Positions 50,031 to 61,765 of a stretch of 64,000 nucleotides of DNA are shown piece after piece. Source of the stretch: Zonotrichia leucophrys gambelii (taxonomy: Eukaryota; Chordata; Aves; Passeriformes; Passerellidae); assembly GCF_028769735.1 (NCBI RefSeq), contig NC_088171.1, positions 62,238,216-62,302,215 of the forward strand, given 5' to 3'. Positions within the stretch are counted from its first letter, which is position 1, and every line of letters begins with the position of its first letter. The notes beneath the pieces were generated by a model that worked only from the letters and a program-made list of their open reading frames with translations, did not search any database and was not told where the DNA came from. The translations under genes were made by a program, and so were the position numbers.

Positions 50031-51241
50031 TACAGTACAAGGTAAAAGGATTGCTCTGTTCCATTGTATCTGTAGCCAGCTCTGCTCAGTTCCCTTCACC
50101 GAGCTTCTTGTGCTAACCCACTTCAGAGCTGCCATCTCCTTCCTCCTTGTGCTCCTGTGCCTGACTTTCTCCATCTGTCTTGCCCTCCTTCCAGCTGTTT
50201 TCCGGATCAGCTGTTTCCACCACCACACAAAGCCCAGATGGCTGAGCCCTGAGCACAGAGACACGCAGTTCCTGTGCCTGGAGCTGGGTGATATCCCGTC
50301 CTGCTCCTCTAGTGGCAGAAATAGGTGGAGTCCAGTCACATAGAGGAAATGTGAAGGGGAGAAGAATGCTTATGGTCTTCAGAAATATTATGTGCTGAGC
50401 CCTGAGTATCCACATGGATTGTCTGTGGCTTTCCTCCCAGAATTCTGGCAGTTGATGGCTCTTGGGCAGTTTCACAAACACAGTGAAAGGCATTTCCTTG
50501 ATTCAAAAAAAAACCTACCATGTCTAAACTTGAAGTCACCCTCCCAGAGGTACTAGATTTCCACAGTGCAAAAAAAGCTTTGATATTATCAGTACTGTGT
50601 GTGTCATAAATCACTTTTATTCTGTTCCCAAAAGCAGATCAATGTTTTTAGCCAAGGCTCAACAAGCAGCCTGCTTGTGGCAGACACAGCCCATGGAAAG
50701 TTCCATCCAGAAAGTTTCAGGCTGGCAAATTTTAAACTGGAAAGAGCAACTTATAATGGAAAACGTTAAGAACTCTCATGCACAGCTATCCAGTTCTTCC
50801 AAACCTCTTACTTTTTCCACATGAAGTACGTGTGTGCATGTGTATATTTTCACATGCATTCAAAGTGGCACCACTAAAATGATACTAAGAGAATGTTGTT
50901 TCTGTAAATCTCCTTCCCCACTGAACAGCCTTTGCCTGGGTTTTCCCTTGCACAGCACAAGCAGGGCATTTCAGCATGGCACAATACCATTTTAAGCCAC
51001 TGTTACAGTTTCAGCTACCACAGTTGGCAATTGCTTGAAGAAAAGAAAACGACCAGCCTATTGAAGAGTGTGTAACCGAGCCCACAAGGACCCTTTGGGA
51101 TATTCCAGGTTGTGAGCGTGCCAGCAGCTGCGAGCTGAGCAGAGAGCTCACAGAACTGACCGAGCTCTCCTTGCAACACAGCTCCGCATTGTCTGGGCAG
51201 GCGTAAGAACACTCCTCCTGCAGATAAGACGACCTTTCTTG
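50031..51241. other. Intergenic DNA, no gene recognised
   Basis: Short frames on both strands (up to 129 codons overlapping from 49950); no domain or RNA recognised. Confidence 0.5.
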
Positions 51242-51882
51242 AATTTTCCAAATTCTCTCCACTTCCTTATGACCTGCACAGTTCCCAGTTGATTTTAGGC
51301 CACTTTTTCCATTTTACTACAAGGCTTCAAGAATTCTGAGCTTGGTTCACCAAAGCACCAGTGTTCACATAGCACAGGAAGATAGAGCACCATTCTCATG
51401 AGGTTATTACTAGATTTAGGTATATTTTCTTGTGAAATTATAGCAAATTTCAGCTACAACCAATAGTATTTTTCCATCATTAATGTTATAAGAAGATTAA
51501 ACTATTAATATACACATGAATTGTGTGTGCAGTGTGTGTGAGCACACAGCAAATGCCTGCAGTTTCAGCACCCACACACATCTGTAAATTGATGGATACA
51601 AAGGTGCACACACAGAATAATCTACAGAGAGCAGGTGGCTCCACTGTCTATTGCCATGTCCACAGCACTTCTTTTAATCAAAACTTGGATTGAAGGCTGT
51701 CAGCGACCCAGAACTAAACATCCTTGAGTGCATTCCATTCAGTCATTTTGATTTCAACTACTTAGTAAACACACCCTTCCTGGAGATACTTCACTTGGTA
51801 TTTACATTTGTGTTGTTTTAATGTACATTTGGGGTGATCAGCCAAAACACCCCAGCAATAATCCTCTCCCTATATCTTTTAT
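51242..51882 (+). repeat. Direct duplication, copy 2, next to the MBOAT1 CpG island
   Basis: Same orientation as 47205-47850, with an identical 471-bp core (51263-51733) and a diverged 3' end that stops where CpG-containing sequence begins (about 51.88 kb). Upstream of 51242 similarity ends at once. Confidence 0.97.
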
Positions 51883-51978
51883 AACGGCCGTATTTCGCTT
51901 GCAACGTCAACGCATCGCTTAAAGCTTACAGCTCACTTTTTGCCATTTTCTTCCCCCCCCCCAGCGAAGGGTCTCCGT

Positions 51979-52048
51979 ATAAATAAATAAATAAATAAAT
52001 AAATAATAAATAACATTTTGTTTGTTTGTTTGTTTGTTTGTTTGTTTA
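51979..52048. repeat. Back-to-back tetranucleotide repeats (AAAT)n and (TTTG)n
   Basis: About eight AAAT units (with one AAT interruption) run to 52013 and are followed by about seven TTTG units from 52016. They sit about 0.45 kb upstream of the MBOAT1 start codon, at the CpG-island edge. Confidence 0.95.
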
Positions 52049-52079
52049 TTCATGGGACTGTTTTGGCTGTGACACCCCA

Positions 52080-52930
52080 ACGCTCGGGGTGGGGGGGCAG
52101 CTGCGAGCTCTGCTGGTGCCGGACGAGCGTGAGCTTTTGGCAGGGCAGGAGCCTAGACGGGACACTCCGCTCACGGCTTACCGTGCGCGCCCGGCCGCAC
52201 CGAGCCCGCCGGGACACCGCACCGGGACACAGGGACACCGGGACACCGCGCCCGCCCCGGGGCGGCGGCAGGCGGCAGATGCGGCCCCGGGCGCGGCGAG
52301 CGCTCCCCGCTGCCCGCCCCGGAGCCCGCCCCGCCCCGCCCCGGCCGTCGGCGGCGGCCCCGCCCCGCGGAGGGCCCCGGGCGGGCGGGCGCGGAGCGGG
52401 AGCGGCGGGAGCGGGAGCGCGCAGGTGGCGGCGGGGCCGTGCGGCCGCCCGGGGGGGATGCGGCATGGCCGAGGCGCCCGGAGCCCCGCACCGCACCACC
52501 GGCTCCACCCTGCTGCACCCGCTGAGCGCGCTGCTGGGCATCCCGCTGGACCAGGTGAGGAGCGGGAATGCCACGGGCCCGGCGGCATCCTCGGCCGACA
52601 GGGAGGGACGGCGGGTCCGTGGCTGTCACGCCGTGCCCGCCCGGGGGCCTCGCAGCAGCGGTAGGAAGGAGCGGCTTTGGGCGGGGGTCGGGCTGCTGTC
52701 ACCGGGGAAGCGTTTCGTTTTTCCCGGCAATGCCTGGCGCTTCTCCTGCTCTCGCACGAAGTCGCTGCTGGATGCTGCTGGATGCTGTCAGTCACGGTGC
52801 TGGCTGACTGGGGCAGAGTTTGGAGCGCTTCCGGAGCTCGGGTGCTGGTCCAGCCCTGGGAACCGCGTGGGGAGATGCGGGGTGCCCTGTAGGGAATCCT
52901 TGCGTTCAGGCTCTGCTTTATGGCTACGGG
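52080..52930 (+). promoter_or_regulatory. MBOAT1: MBOAT1 CpG island and promoter
   Basis: GC-rich, CpG-dense DNA surrounds exon 1. GC boxes (CCCCGCCCC type) cluster at 52329-52342 and 52368-52376, 90-135 bp upstream of the start codon. No TATA box lies at a suitable distance. Degenerate GGGACACC units lie at about 52200-52250. Transcription probably starts within 52.3-52.45 kb, but this cannot be fixed from sequence. Confidence 0.85.
52465..52554 (+). CDS. MBOAT1: MBOAT1 coding exon 1 (lysophospholipid acyltransferase 1), partial gene
   Basis: This exon encodes 30 residues beginning MAEAPGAPH, then RTTGSTLLHPL and LLGIPLDQ, followed by a GTGAGG donor in phase 0. MBOAT1 (LPEAT1/LPLAT1) is an endoplasmic-reticulum multipass O-acyltransferase that reacylates lysophosphatidylserine and lysophosphatidylethanolamine in the Lands cycle. 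Mammalian MBOAT1 has RTTGSTYLHPLSELLGIPLD at the same place and continues VNFVV in exon 2, so the boundary agrees. MBOAT2 starts similarly, but the neighbouring E2F3 in head-to-head orientation supports MBOAT1. The catalytic His and the membrane segments lie in later exons outside the window. The ATG at 52465 (G at -3, G at +4) was chosen by homology. An out-of-frame ATG lies 7 bp upstream, and an in-frame ATG at 52279 could add 62 residues if transcription begins early enough. Confidence 0.92.
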
Positions 52931-55900
52931 ACTGTAGAAGGGAAGCTCAAAAGCCGCTTCCAGCCTAGTCCAAGTGCCTGATGGAATCGCGAAGTGCATA
53001 TATGGAGATAGGCAGAGCACGCAGACACACAAGTGGTCTTCTGGGAGGGCAAGTTTGCATTAAATCCTTCACAGCATCATAAATTTTAGGCTGTGGTGGT
53101 GTTTTCTAATTCTTAATAGTCTCCTAGTTAACTTTATCCCTAGCAGGCAGAAAAACGTTGCTCTCCCCTACCCCCTGCCTTTTATTGTCCCTGTGCCTGC
53201 ATGCACCTGCTGCCTTCCTGCGTTCTTTCAGCGACAAGGAAGTTCAGTCTGGAAGTTTGTGCTGGCCAGAAAAGGACTCCACCAAGCTACTAGGAAGCTG
53301 ACCTGTGCTCTAAGAAACCAGGCAGCAGAGGTGTGCTTGGTAAAATATCAACAGAAGATTGAGATTTATTTGCTTTCTTCTGTTTGCAGAGTGAGTGGTG
53401 CTATGTGTCATTTTTTACTACTGTTTGTTTTTAAAGCTGAGTAAGGAATATGCCATTTTGTAGATTAAACTCCTTCATCTAACCATGCCAGTTTTCCCTT
53501 TTTTTGACAGAAAACAGGTTTTGATGCAAGAAGAGAGATATATTGCTCAACACTAAAACAGTCAAACAATAAAGGCCTGTAATTATCTGTGAGCCATTAG
53601 ATTAGGAGAAGGCACATGAATAGTGATAGCTTCTATTTCGAGGTATTCCATGCCATGATTGATGAATACAGGAGCACTAAAGAAGCCAGGAGTAGCAAAC
53701 ATTTACCGTTCCAGCTTGTTTGTGGTGCCACAGTGTTCGTACAGAGTTAGGCTGACTCAGTTCCCAAACAATGAAGTCTTGACAGACTGCAGTTTTTCTT
53801 TCTAAGCTTTCAAAATCTTGCCCTTCCATTCAGCTGAGGTGACGCAAAGATGGTGTTGTCTGTGGAGAAGATTCTTCTCGTGCTCTTCTGGGCCTGAGGA
53901 CGCCTCACTGCGTCTGGTTACGTGCTGTGTTTGTCCCTGGGTCTGGTCTCATGGGTGCTGGTGCTGGGCACTTCTGTGTTGGCTGGTTTGTGTCTGAAGC
54001 CTGCAGCAGAAAGCAGGGACCTGTGCTCTGGGCTCAGCAGTGTGCCTGGGCTGTGTGAGTGTGGCACAGGGCTGTGTGAGAGTGCCTGGGCTGTGTGTGT
54101 GTGCAGGTGTCCCTGGGCTGTGTTAGTGTGCCTGGGCTGTGTCAGTGTGTGTGCAGATGTGCCTGGGCTGTGTCAGTGTGTGTGCAGGCGTGGCTGCTGT
54201 CCCTGCCATGATCCTGCTGCCTCAAGTGACACAGGGAAGTGATGGGCCAGGAGGAACCCCCCTTTTCTGGGCTTCATCACAGAACTGCAGCATAGCTGCA
54301 ATGAAATAGAACTTTCCTCACATGAAAATCCCCTATTTTGTTGTCCCTGTGAGATTACACCATCAATACTTTTCAAAAATTTTCCCCACTCCTCCTGCCC
54401 CGCTGCAGTATGCTGCTCCATGCTGAGCATCCAGGACTTCTGCTGTCCTGGGACAGGGTATACCCACGTTGTGGGTATGTGTGGAAGCACTGTGCCTCCA
54501 CTGTTCCCTCAAATCACATGAGTCTCAACTCTGACCTGCAGTGCTAAGGCCCTCAGAAGCAAAATAAAATCTTTTTTACATGACTCTTCTGCCAGGTGGA
54601 TTGCTTCCCTTCCTCACAAGAATAGAGAATGTATTGCTGAGGCGGGGAGAAGTTTGGTCACTTGCTCCTCTGCAGAGTGGAGCTCTGTATATGAAAGACA
54701 ACTTTTCCAGATCTGAATCCATGTGGAGCAGGGGCTGGTGTTACAGGAGACCCGTAGTGCAGTGCTGATGGGCTCTCTGTGCCTTCTGCTCAAAGCAGGG
54801 GAGGCATCTCTGCTTTGCCACTCTGTGTCTGCATCGTTGTGCTTAGCCTGTTGGAGGGTGACAGCCCCAATCTCCCTCTGCTCCATGCAGCTGGCAGCTC
54901 CCCATGGCTGGCCCTGAACCTTCAAAAATGCCAGGATGTGCCTGGACAGCAAGAGGTAGAGGTGGAGTTTAGACCCTCCAGATCACTGTGATATGTGAAA
55001 GCCATATGTCTCTGTGTTAAATGGACAGAGGACTTGTCCCTTCTTTTATACAGATGATTTTCCATGAAAACTGTGCTATGAGAGAGATTTCACTCTACGT
55101 AAAAGAGCAGAAAAAGTGTTGAGCTGAAGGTCTGAGAAATGAAGGTTGTAATCATTATCCTTTCATGGCTGGGGCAGAAAAGCTCTGGTAATGGTACTTG
55201 GAAAATGTTTTGTCATCTCAGAGGCAGCTGTTGTGTCACTCAATATGGGAAGCATGGATGACTGTGAAAATGTCGTTTTCCACATTGGTGGTTTTCTTAA
55301 GCAAAAAATTGAGACTTGGTTTTAAAAGCAGCCAAGAATTACAGAGGATGGAGCTCCTCTCTGCACCGTGTACCTGGCAGACTGCTCACATCTTGTTTAG
55401 GAGACAGTGCACTGCACAAGGACATAAAGGTGTTTTCTGCTTTAGATGCTGAAACAATCCTGATGTGTCAGCATGTATTTGCACATCTCTTCAATGGATG
55501 ATTGATCTTTGAATTTAGCATTGAAATATTATTTTTAAAGAAGTGCTATATGTGGTAACAAGATTAATGATCTTGAAAGAGGATGAAAAGCCTCTCTGTG
55601 TTCAATTAATTCTCATATCTCAGGAAAGCAGACTTTGAAGTTTAGCTGACTTGTGTGCTAAAAATACCTGTCTAGGTCAATGATATACCTTCAGCAGCAT
55701 TTGCAAAAGAATTTTGTGGTGGGTTTTTTTTTCATATCATGTATTCCCCAAATCACTGATGCTGGAATATCATCCCTCCAGTTTGCTTATACAATGGCTT
55801 TTGGAAAAGTATATACTTTTTGTTATACATGTCCAAAATCACCAATTTTGGGATATAGTCCTCTATCATAAATCAGTGAGATATGGGAAGTTAGACATTA

Positions 55901-58900
55901 AACTTTTAGTACTGTAATTTATGTAAACAAAGTGTGTGCATGTAAAAATACTGTGAAGAAATAAAGATACTATTTCAAGCCATATTAAAAGTAAATTTAA
56001 TGGCACTGTTTATTCATATGTTGTTTTACCATGCCTTCCTAAGCTCTAGGCATCTCTAGAAGTAATTCAGGCTCCGAGGGTTAAGACACATGATTAAAAA
56101 GTTTCACTTCCCAAGGTTATTTTGTAGTGCCCTTCATATGCCAGGTTACTATTGCTTTAGAAGTAGCAACCCTAGTGCAAATGGTCAACTGCTGTATCAC
56201 AAACCTTACATTTTAACAGGCCTTGTTACCCTGACCTGTTGTCAGACAGTACCAAGGCTGTTAACTCTTTGAGGGAAATAAGTTCAGAGGAAATTCCCTT
56301 AAAAAACTGTATGAGCATCTTCTCATGTTTATATCAGAGGGATTTTAATTTTGGTGTTTTCATTGATGAGGCTAGCCATGTTTCCTCAAAGAGGAAAAAT
56401 AAAAAAGTCCACTTGAACTTAATATTGGCTTTGTCTGCTGGTAGGAAAGAAAAAATTTTCATTTTAATTCTTTCATTGTAGGTCATTTGCATATTTATAT
56501 TTTGGCAGCAGTTTAAGTAAAAAAAACTAACTGTGGAGGGATTCCGGGACATGCCTCTGAATCTTGGCATAGTTGGAGTATGAAAAATGTCTTTTCACCA
56601 TTCCTTAAGTTTGAAAAACTCTCTGCACAAAGTGTGCCGGTAAATTGGTTTAAAAAGGAGAAAGAAGAAAAAAGTATATGTATATTTTTTAACTTTTACA
56701 AAAAATCAAGGATGATTTTGTTAACTTTTTTCCTTAACATTTTTCTTTTTTTTTTTTCTGTCTGGCTTTAGTTTTACTTTTCTGCTTTCTGATTTAACTA
56801 GTCAGAAGATCTGTTAGCCCCAAGCATCTTTGCATAACTTTTCTTATCCAGTTTTTGGGCAGTGTAAAGTCAAATAAAAAACTAACTTTCTAGGAACTTA
56901 ACAAACTTTAGTCTGTGAACTTTGAGGATCCTTTTATGGTTGTCAATAGAGACATCACAAAATGTAATGCTGAGGAAAGAAAGGTAATTTGTTACAGACC
57001 AAAGCGAGATAACTGAAGATGGAAGTTCATTAAAGATTTAAGCGGGGTTAGCATCAGGTTTTTAACTGAAAAAAGCTGTTCTGAAGCTCTGGAAAAAACT
57101 GTCATGGTTGGTATGAACTATGCTGCATTGCAATTTCCTAATGTCATCATTTTACAATTCAAAATTCTACATTTCCATTTTGAATTGCAGCAGTATTTGT
57201 TACATTAAATCCCTCCCTGCCTAACACATTCAACTGCAAAGAAAAAAAAAGCCATGTAAATTTTAGTTATTTGAGGAGCAAAAAGAAAAAAAATGAAATT
57301 TGAATTCAACACATTTATAGTGAAAATATTACTTACATTGCCAAAACCAACCTTAATTTTGAGCCTTTCTGACTTTTGAATACTTAAGTTTTATAAAACT
57401 GTTTTCCTTAAAAGAAACCATTAGTTTCTTTATATAATGCCATGAAGGAGAAGGCATGATGTAAAAAACAGGAAGAATCTTGCTGATTCTCATTTGGGTT
57501 CCCAGTTAAACAAGTGCTTGTGAACAGGGCAGTTCATAGTGCATTTGCAGTAAATCCAGTCTCTTGTTTCAGTCCCTTGTGCAAGGTCCAGGAGTCTGTA
57601 TCCTCCTGGGACAGAGGTGTGATACTTTCTTCCAAAGTTTAATGTCGTCTCCAAAGCATTTTTTTTTCTGCTCAGGTCCGCTATCACTAACAATTGCAAG
57701 AAATACATATTCTCCTCTGCTTTGGAAATGTGTGCTGCCTTTTCCAACATGTTCTCACTGTGTTTGGCACTGCAGTCTTGAACCTTATGGCTGATGTCTT
57801 GATACTACGAGTGTAAATATTTCCACATCCCTCATGCCTTGAAAACAAAGCCTGTCCTATTAAGTTTTTTAATTTGGCAAGGGACAAAAGTGCAACTGGA
57901 ATCAGCTGCTTACAATTTTCCCCTTTTTAAGCACTTTCCTTCTCATCTGTGTTAAACAAGACTGGAAAAATAAACGTTGAAGGGCTGCATGAAGCTCCCT
58001 GAAACCTTCCCTTCGCATTAATCACGTCAGCGCTGATTTAGTGGAGCTCTGCAGCTATTTTGAGAAAATCTCAAGTAGTGATGAAGACTCTTGGGCTCCA
58101 GCCTAGGGGAGCACAGAGCTGGCTCTGTGTTTTCGGGGGAGCCCCTGATGCTTAGGGATTGGCTGTGCATTTGCCAGCCTGGCACGGTGTTTAATCCTCT
58201 GGCTGCTCCTTGGCTCCTGTTCCAGTTCCCAAGGACGGGCAGTGCTGGAAGCAGCCTTGCCAAACTGCAAAGTGCTGCTGCTGGGCCCTGGGCAGGGCAG
58301 GCTGCAGCACTGGGCTTGGCATTGCTGCAGGAATCCAACCTTTTCTACTTGTCCAAAATCAAGGAACAGGTAACATGATTTTTAAAATAGTGTCAATGGG
58401 CCATATTTTGCTTTGGAGTGAAAAAAAAAATCCCTCTCTATGTTACTTAGTAGTTAAAGATAACCTTGAGGGTACCAAACCTCATCTCCTGGATGCTTGG
58501 ATAGTCTAGTGAGGGTCATTAAGGAGATCTTCCAGAAACTCAGCCTGCTCTTATAAGTACAGCTTGATGCAAAAGTTTCTACAATTATTTCACTAATAGT
58601 GGTAAAAGTGTATATGTTAATATACAGCTCGGACCAGGAGTGTGCTTTGGGAAGGAATCCCTTTGCTGTCCCCACTGGGCACACTTCGGACACAAAGTGT
58701 CCCTGGAGCACCTACACAGGGTTCCTTTTGGGAATGTGAGGCCAGAGGGTGCTGCCCAGGGACCTGCAGTGGCTCAGCTGCTGAGGGGCACACAGCCCTC
58801 GAGTCCAGCTCCTCTGACCTCAGGCCCTGCAGACAATGGAGGAGGCACCTCGCCCTCAGCTGCTTTGCTCTTCAGAGCTGTTTTTGCTCCACCTCAGCAC

Positions 58901-61559
58901 GTGCAGAGATGGACAAGGTGGAATTCTCTGACCTTCATCTGGTGGTTCCTCCAGTGAGGAGCACTGGTCGGGCTCATTTGGTCACTGCTGAATGGGGGGA
59001 ATCCAGCCCGTCCTGCACAGGGCTCGGCCAGGGCAGCCTCTGCCAACAGAGAGAGCAGCCCCTGCAGAGAAACAGCCCAGGGAAAGCCTTTGGGTGGTCC
59101 TTTCCCAAGATTGCATCATCTCCTTCTTATGACCTTGATTGGGAACGTTTATCTTCACCAGTCCCTTATTTCCCCCCTGCTTAAAGCATTTTAAACAGCT
59201 TTTGCAAAATCACAGGTGAGCACAGATGCACAGCCAAAAGCACACATTCTGACATAAATGGTTTTTTTTGAAGTTTTTTGGATGAGATCTACTTACACTA
59301 TGTTGTGCCCTTAATGGAGTTGGGTGGAAATATTTTTTCTCTTGTGTTTTTGGCTTCCCTCATGATAAGAAAATTCCAGGCTTTACAAAACCAGTCTTAA
59401 TAGTGTGAGGAGAAAAACCCTTGTAAACATATTTTTGAATAAAGTATGTTGAATCATTTACAAATTTCCAAAGAATTTGTTCTCAATCATTCCTCTAAAT
59501 GTTAGTAAAATATCCAAATAGAAGACAATTTTTAAAACCCAAATCCAAAGTATTAACTAGACAGTTTTCCAGCCAGGAATTATTTTTATTTTCTACTTTA
59601 ACAGGAATGGTACTCGTTCTGAAAACTTTTTATAAAGTTAATCAATCAGTCTGTAGCACGAGTGTTGCCATGCCAGCTGGTCTGAGGCAAAACAAATACT
59701 AAACTCAAGACCAATTCTTCATTTCTCTATTTATGATTGCTTTGTCCTTGTATGATTTGGTGCTTACCTGGTGACAATCTGGCTGGATAGTGGGAGTTTT
59801 GCCTGTGCCCTCATGTCACACCCTGCAGTGTAGTGGGTGGGAAGCTGTCTCAAAGCAGGTGAGCTGCCTGCCTAGAGGACTTCAGCAAAAAGCAAATAGA
59901 CCTGAGTGTGTCTGTCTGCTAAGTCCCAGACAAAGAGCTGGCAACCTGATGGAATAGCAAGTTTTAAATTTTTGATCAGCGAGAGATTATATTCTGTGGT
60001 CTTCAAGTTCAGTGAGTGTGTCGGGTTGGGGACATCTGGGATGGAAAAGGGAGGCAAGAAAATACTCTTTTAAATAATTTATTTGGATTACATGCAGAAT
60101 ACTAGAAAAATGAAATAACATTTCAGGCCAAGAAACAGGCTTCAAAGGCGGACTGTCATGAACTGGGTGAGTGTTTGCTGCTTCCATAGGCCCTGGTCTT
60201 GTGACAAAGCAATTTCTTCATTTGTGGTTTCTTGTTCAAGTGCAATTTGGCCCTGGTATGCAGATAGGGCAGGAATGGGGAAGGCAAAATGACAAGGCAA
60301 AACCTAAAACAGTTGAGGACCCCCTGCTTTCAGTATTTCCTAAATAACTCCTGTGCTTATTTTCATGCTCATGTATTGGTTTTAAGTAAAACCTCTTATT
60401 TTTAAAGGATCACTGAGTAGAAAAGTTTTGATTTTTAACTCTTACATCTGGCTCAAATGATATTATAAACTGGTGAAAGTAAGTTTTTATTTTTCCTTTT
60501 ACCAGTGTGAGGTAGTGTTAAAGAGAGTACAGCAGTGGCTGTTCATCTCATGTGCACACATACAGAGGGCAGGTTCAAATCCCTGGCTCCTAGGGTTTGC
60601 ACTAAGTATTTATACCAGCAAATTCCAGCTGATGGATCACTAATTTATCTGTTTTAGAGAGAGTTTTATAATTACCCTGCTCACTCACAAGTGGAGTTTA
60701 AGTAGTCTGACATTTACACTTCTTATGTGTCAGGGTTTCTCAGGGTATTTTGCCAACTATGCTGTGTTGAAATTGGAAACAAAGTGTAGACAAATGGAGA
60801 CAGTGACTGAGAAGTTAAAGTTCATTTTTTAAAAATTAAATTCAGTTTTTGATGGCAGCATTAGGTATCTACAGTGAGTTGTAGGCACTGTTAGGACCCA
60901 CAGTTTTCTTTGCCTCAGTGTGTATGTTTGTGTTCATGCTAATTCTCTAGAGGCAAAAAATTGTGGTCTGTAGTTGCCACAGCAACAATAACACTGCACT
61001 CAGAGTATGGGTGGGTTTCCCCTACTTGGTACAAGAATGCTGAAAGTGTAGGCATATTGCTGTGAGACACTGTGAAATATGATAGACTCTTGAGAGAGAA
61101 AACACTTGTTTGGTTTTTGTTCAGAGAATATGATTTTAATTTTGTGTTACCTTTATTGCCACTTCTCTGATAGGGTGTTATTTCCCAATTTGCAAACCTA
61201 ACATTGCAGAGAGAAAAATGGGCTCAGCAGTTTGGAAAAAGAAAGTTTCAGAGGTGTTCTACTGATGCTAATCAGTAAGTAAGATGAGGATTAGAACAAA
61301 GAATGCTCAGGGCATAGTGACATAACTATATTTCTGTTCCATTGTGGTCAGTTTTGTCAATGAGAAGATTACTGTAGCTGTTCTTTGCCATGAACCAGGA
61401 TGAAAACTGGAACTAGATAAAAGAGAAAAAATACAGGGTAAGCTTATTTTCTTAAACCTGCTAAAGCAAAGTGAAGGGACAGAGAGGTTTGCTTTAGAAA
61501 TGTGACTTTTAAGAGGGATCATGGTGAAAGTGTTTGTGAGCAGCATGAAAGAAATGGAT
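52555..61559 (+). other. MBOAT1: MBOAT1 intron 1, no exon 2 recognised
   Basis: Starts at the GTGAGG donor. The expected exon 2 beginning (VNFVV in the family) was not seen on the plus strand. Apart from the minisatellite near 54.1 kb, only short random frames are present, including GC-richer patches at 58.1-58.35 and 58.65-59.15 kb. Confidence 0.6.
54042..54195. repeat. Minisatellite with CTGGGCTGTGT units
   Basis: Imperfect tandem copies of a GTGCCTGGGCTGTGTNAGTGTG-like unit, with longer 38-bp higher-order copies toward the 3' end ('gtcagtgtgtgtgcag' repeats). Lies in MBOAT1 intron 1. Confidence 0.85.
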
Positions 61560-61765
61560 CTAGGCCTTAGAGTAATAGAATATATTGAAAGGTCATTTAG
61601 CTTCAAACCTTATGCCCGGGAACTTCCACTAGGCCATGTTACTGAGAGCCCAGGTGGCCTTGAACACCTCCAGGGACAAGGAGTTCACAACTTTTCTGGT
61701 CAAGCAAAGAAGGGACTTATTCCCTTCTGTCTCCCAGTGTTTCTTCATGTTGAGAGAGACATGTG
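61560..61765 (-). mobile_element. Old CR1 LINE 3' fragment
   Basis: 'gagtaatagaatatattgaa', 'actgagagcccaggtggcct' and 'tgaacacctccagggacaag' follow the reversed CR1 3' order but with many substitutions. Inserted antisense to MBOAT1 in intron 1. Confidence 0.75.

Noticed and set aside
47205..51882. The two direct repeats as LTRs of an endogenous retrovirus
   Set aside because: There are no TG...CA ends, no primer-binding site or polypurine tract, and no gag/pol-like frames between them. Divergence is graded within the repeat rather than uniform.
52018..52968. A 316-codon plus-strand frame and long minus-strand frames over the MBOAT1 island
   Set aside because: The plus frame contains the true MBOAT1 exon but runs through the splice donor into intron and begins in a TTTG repeat at a non-ATG codon. 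The minus frames are GC-driven shadows.
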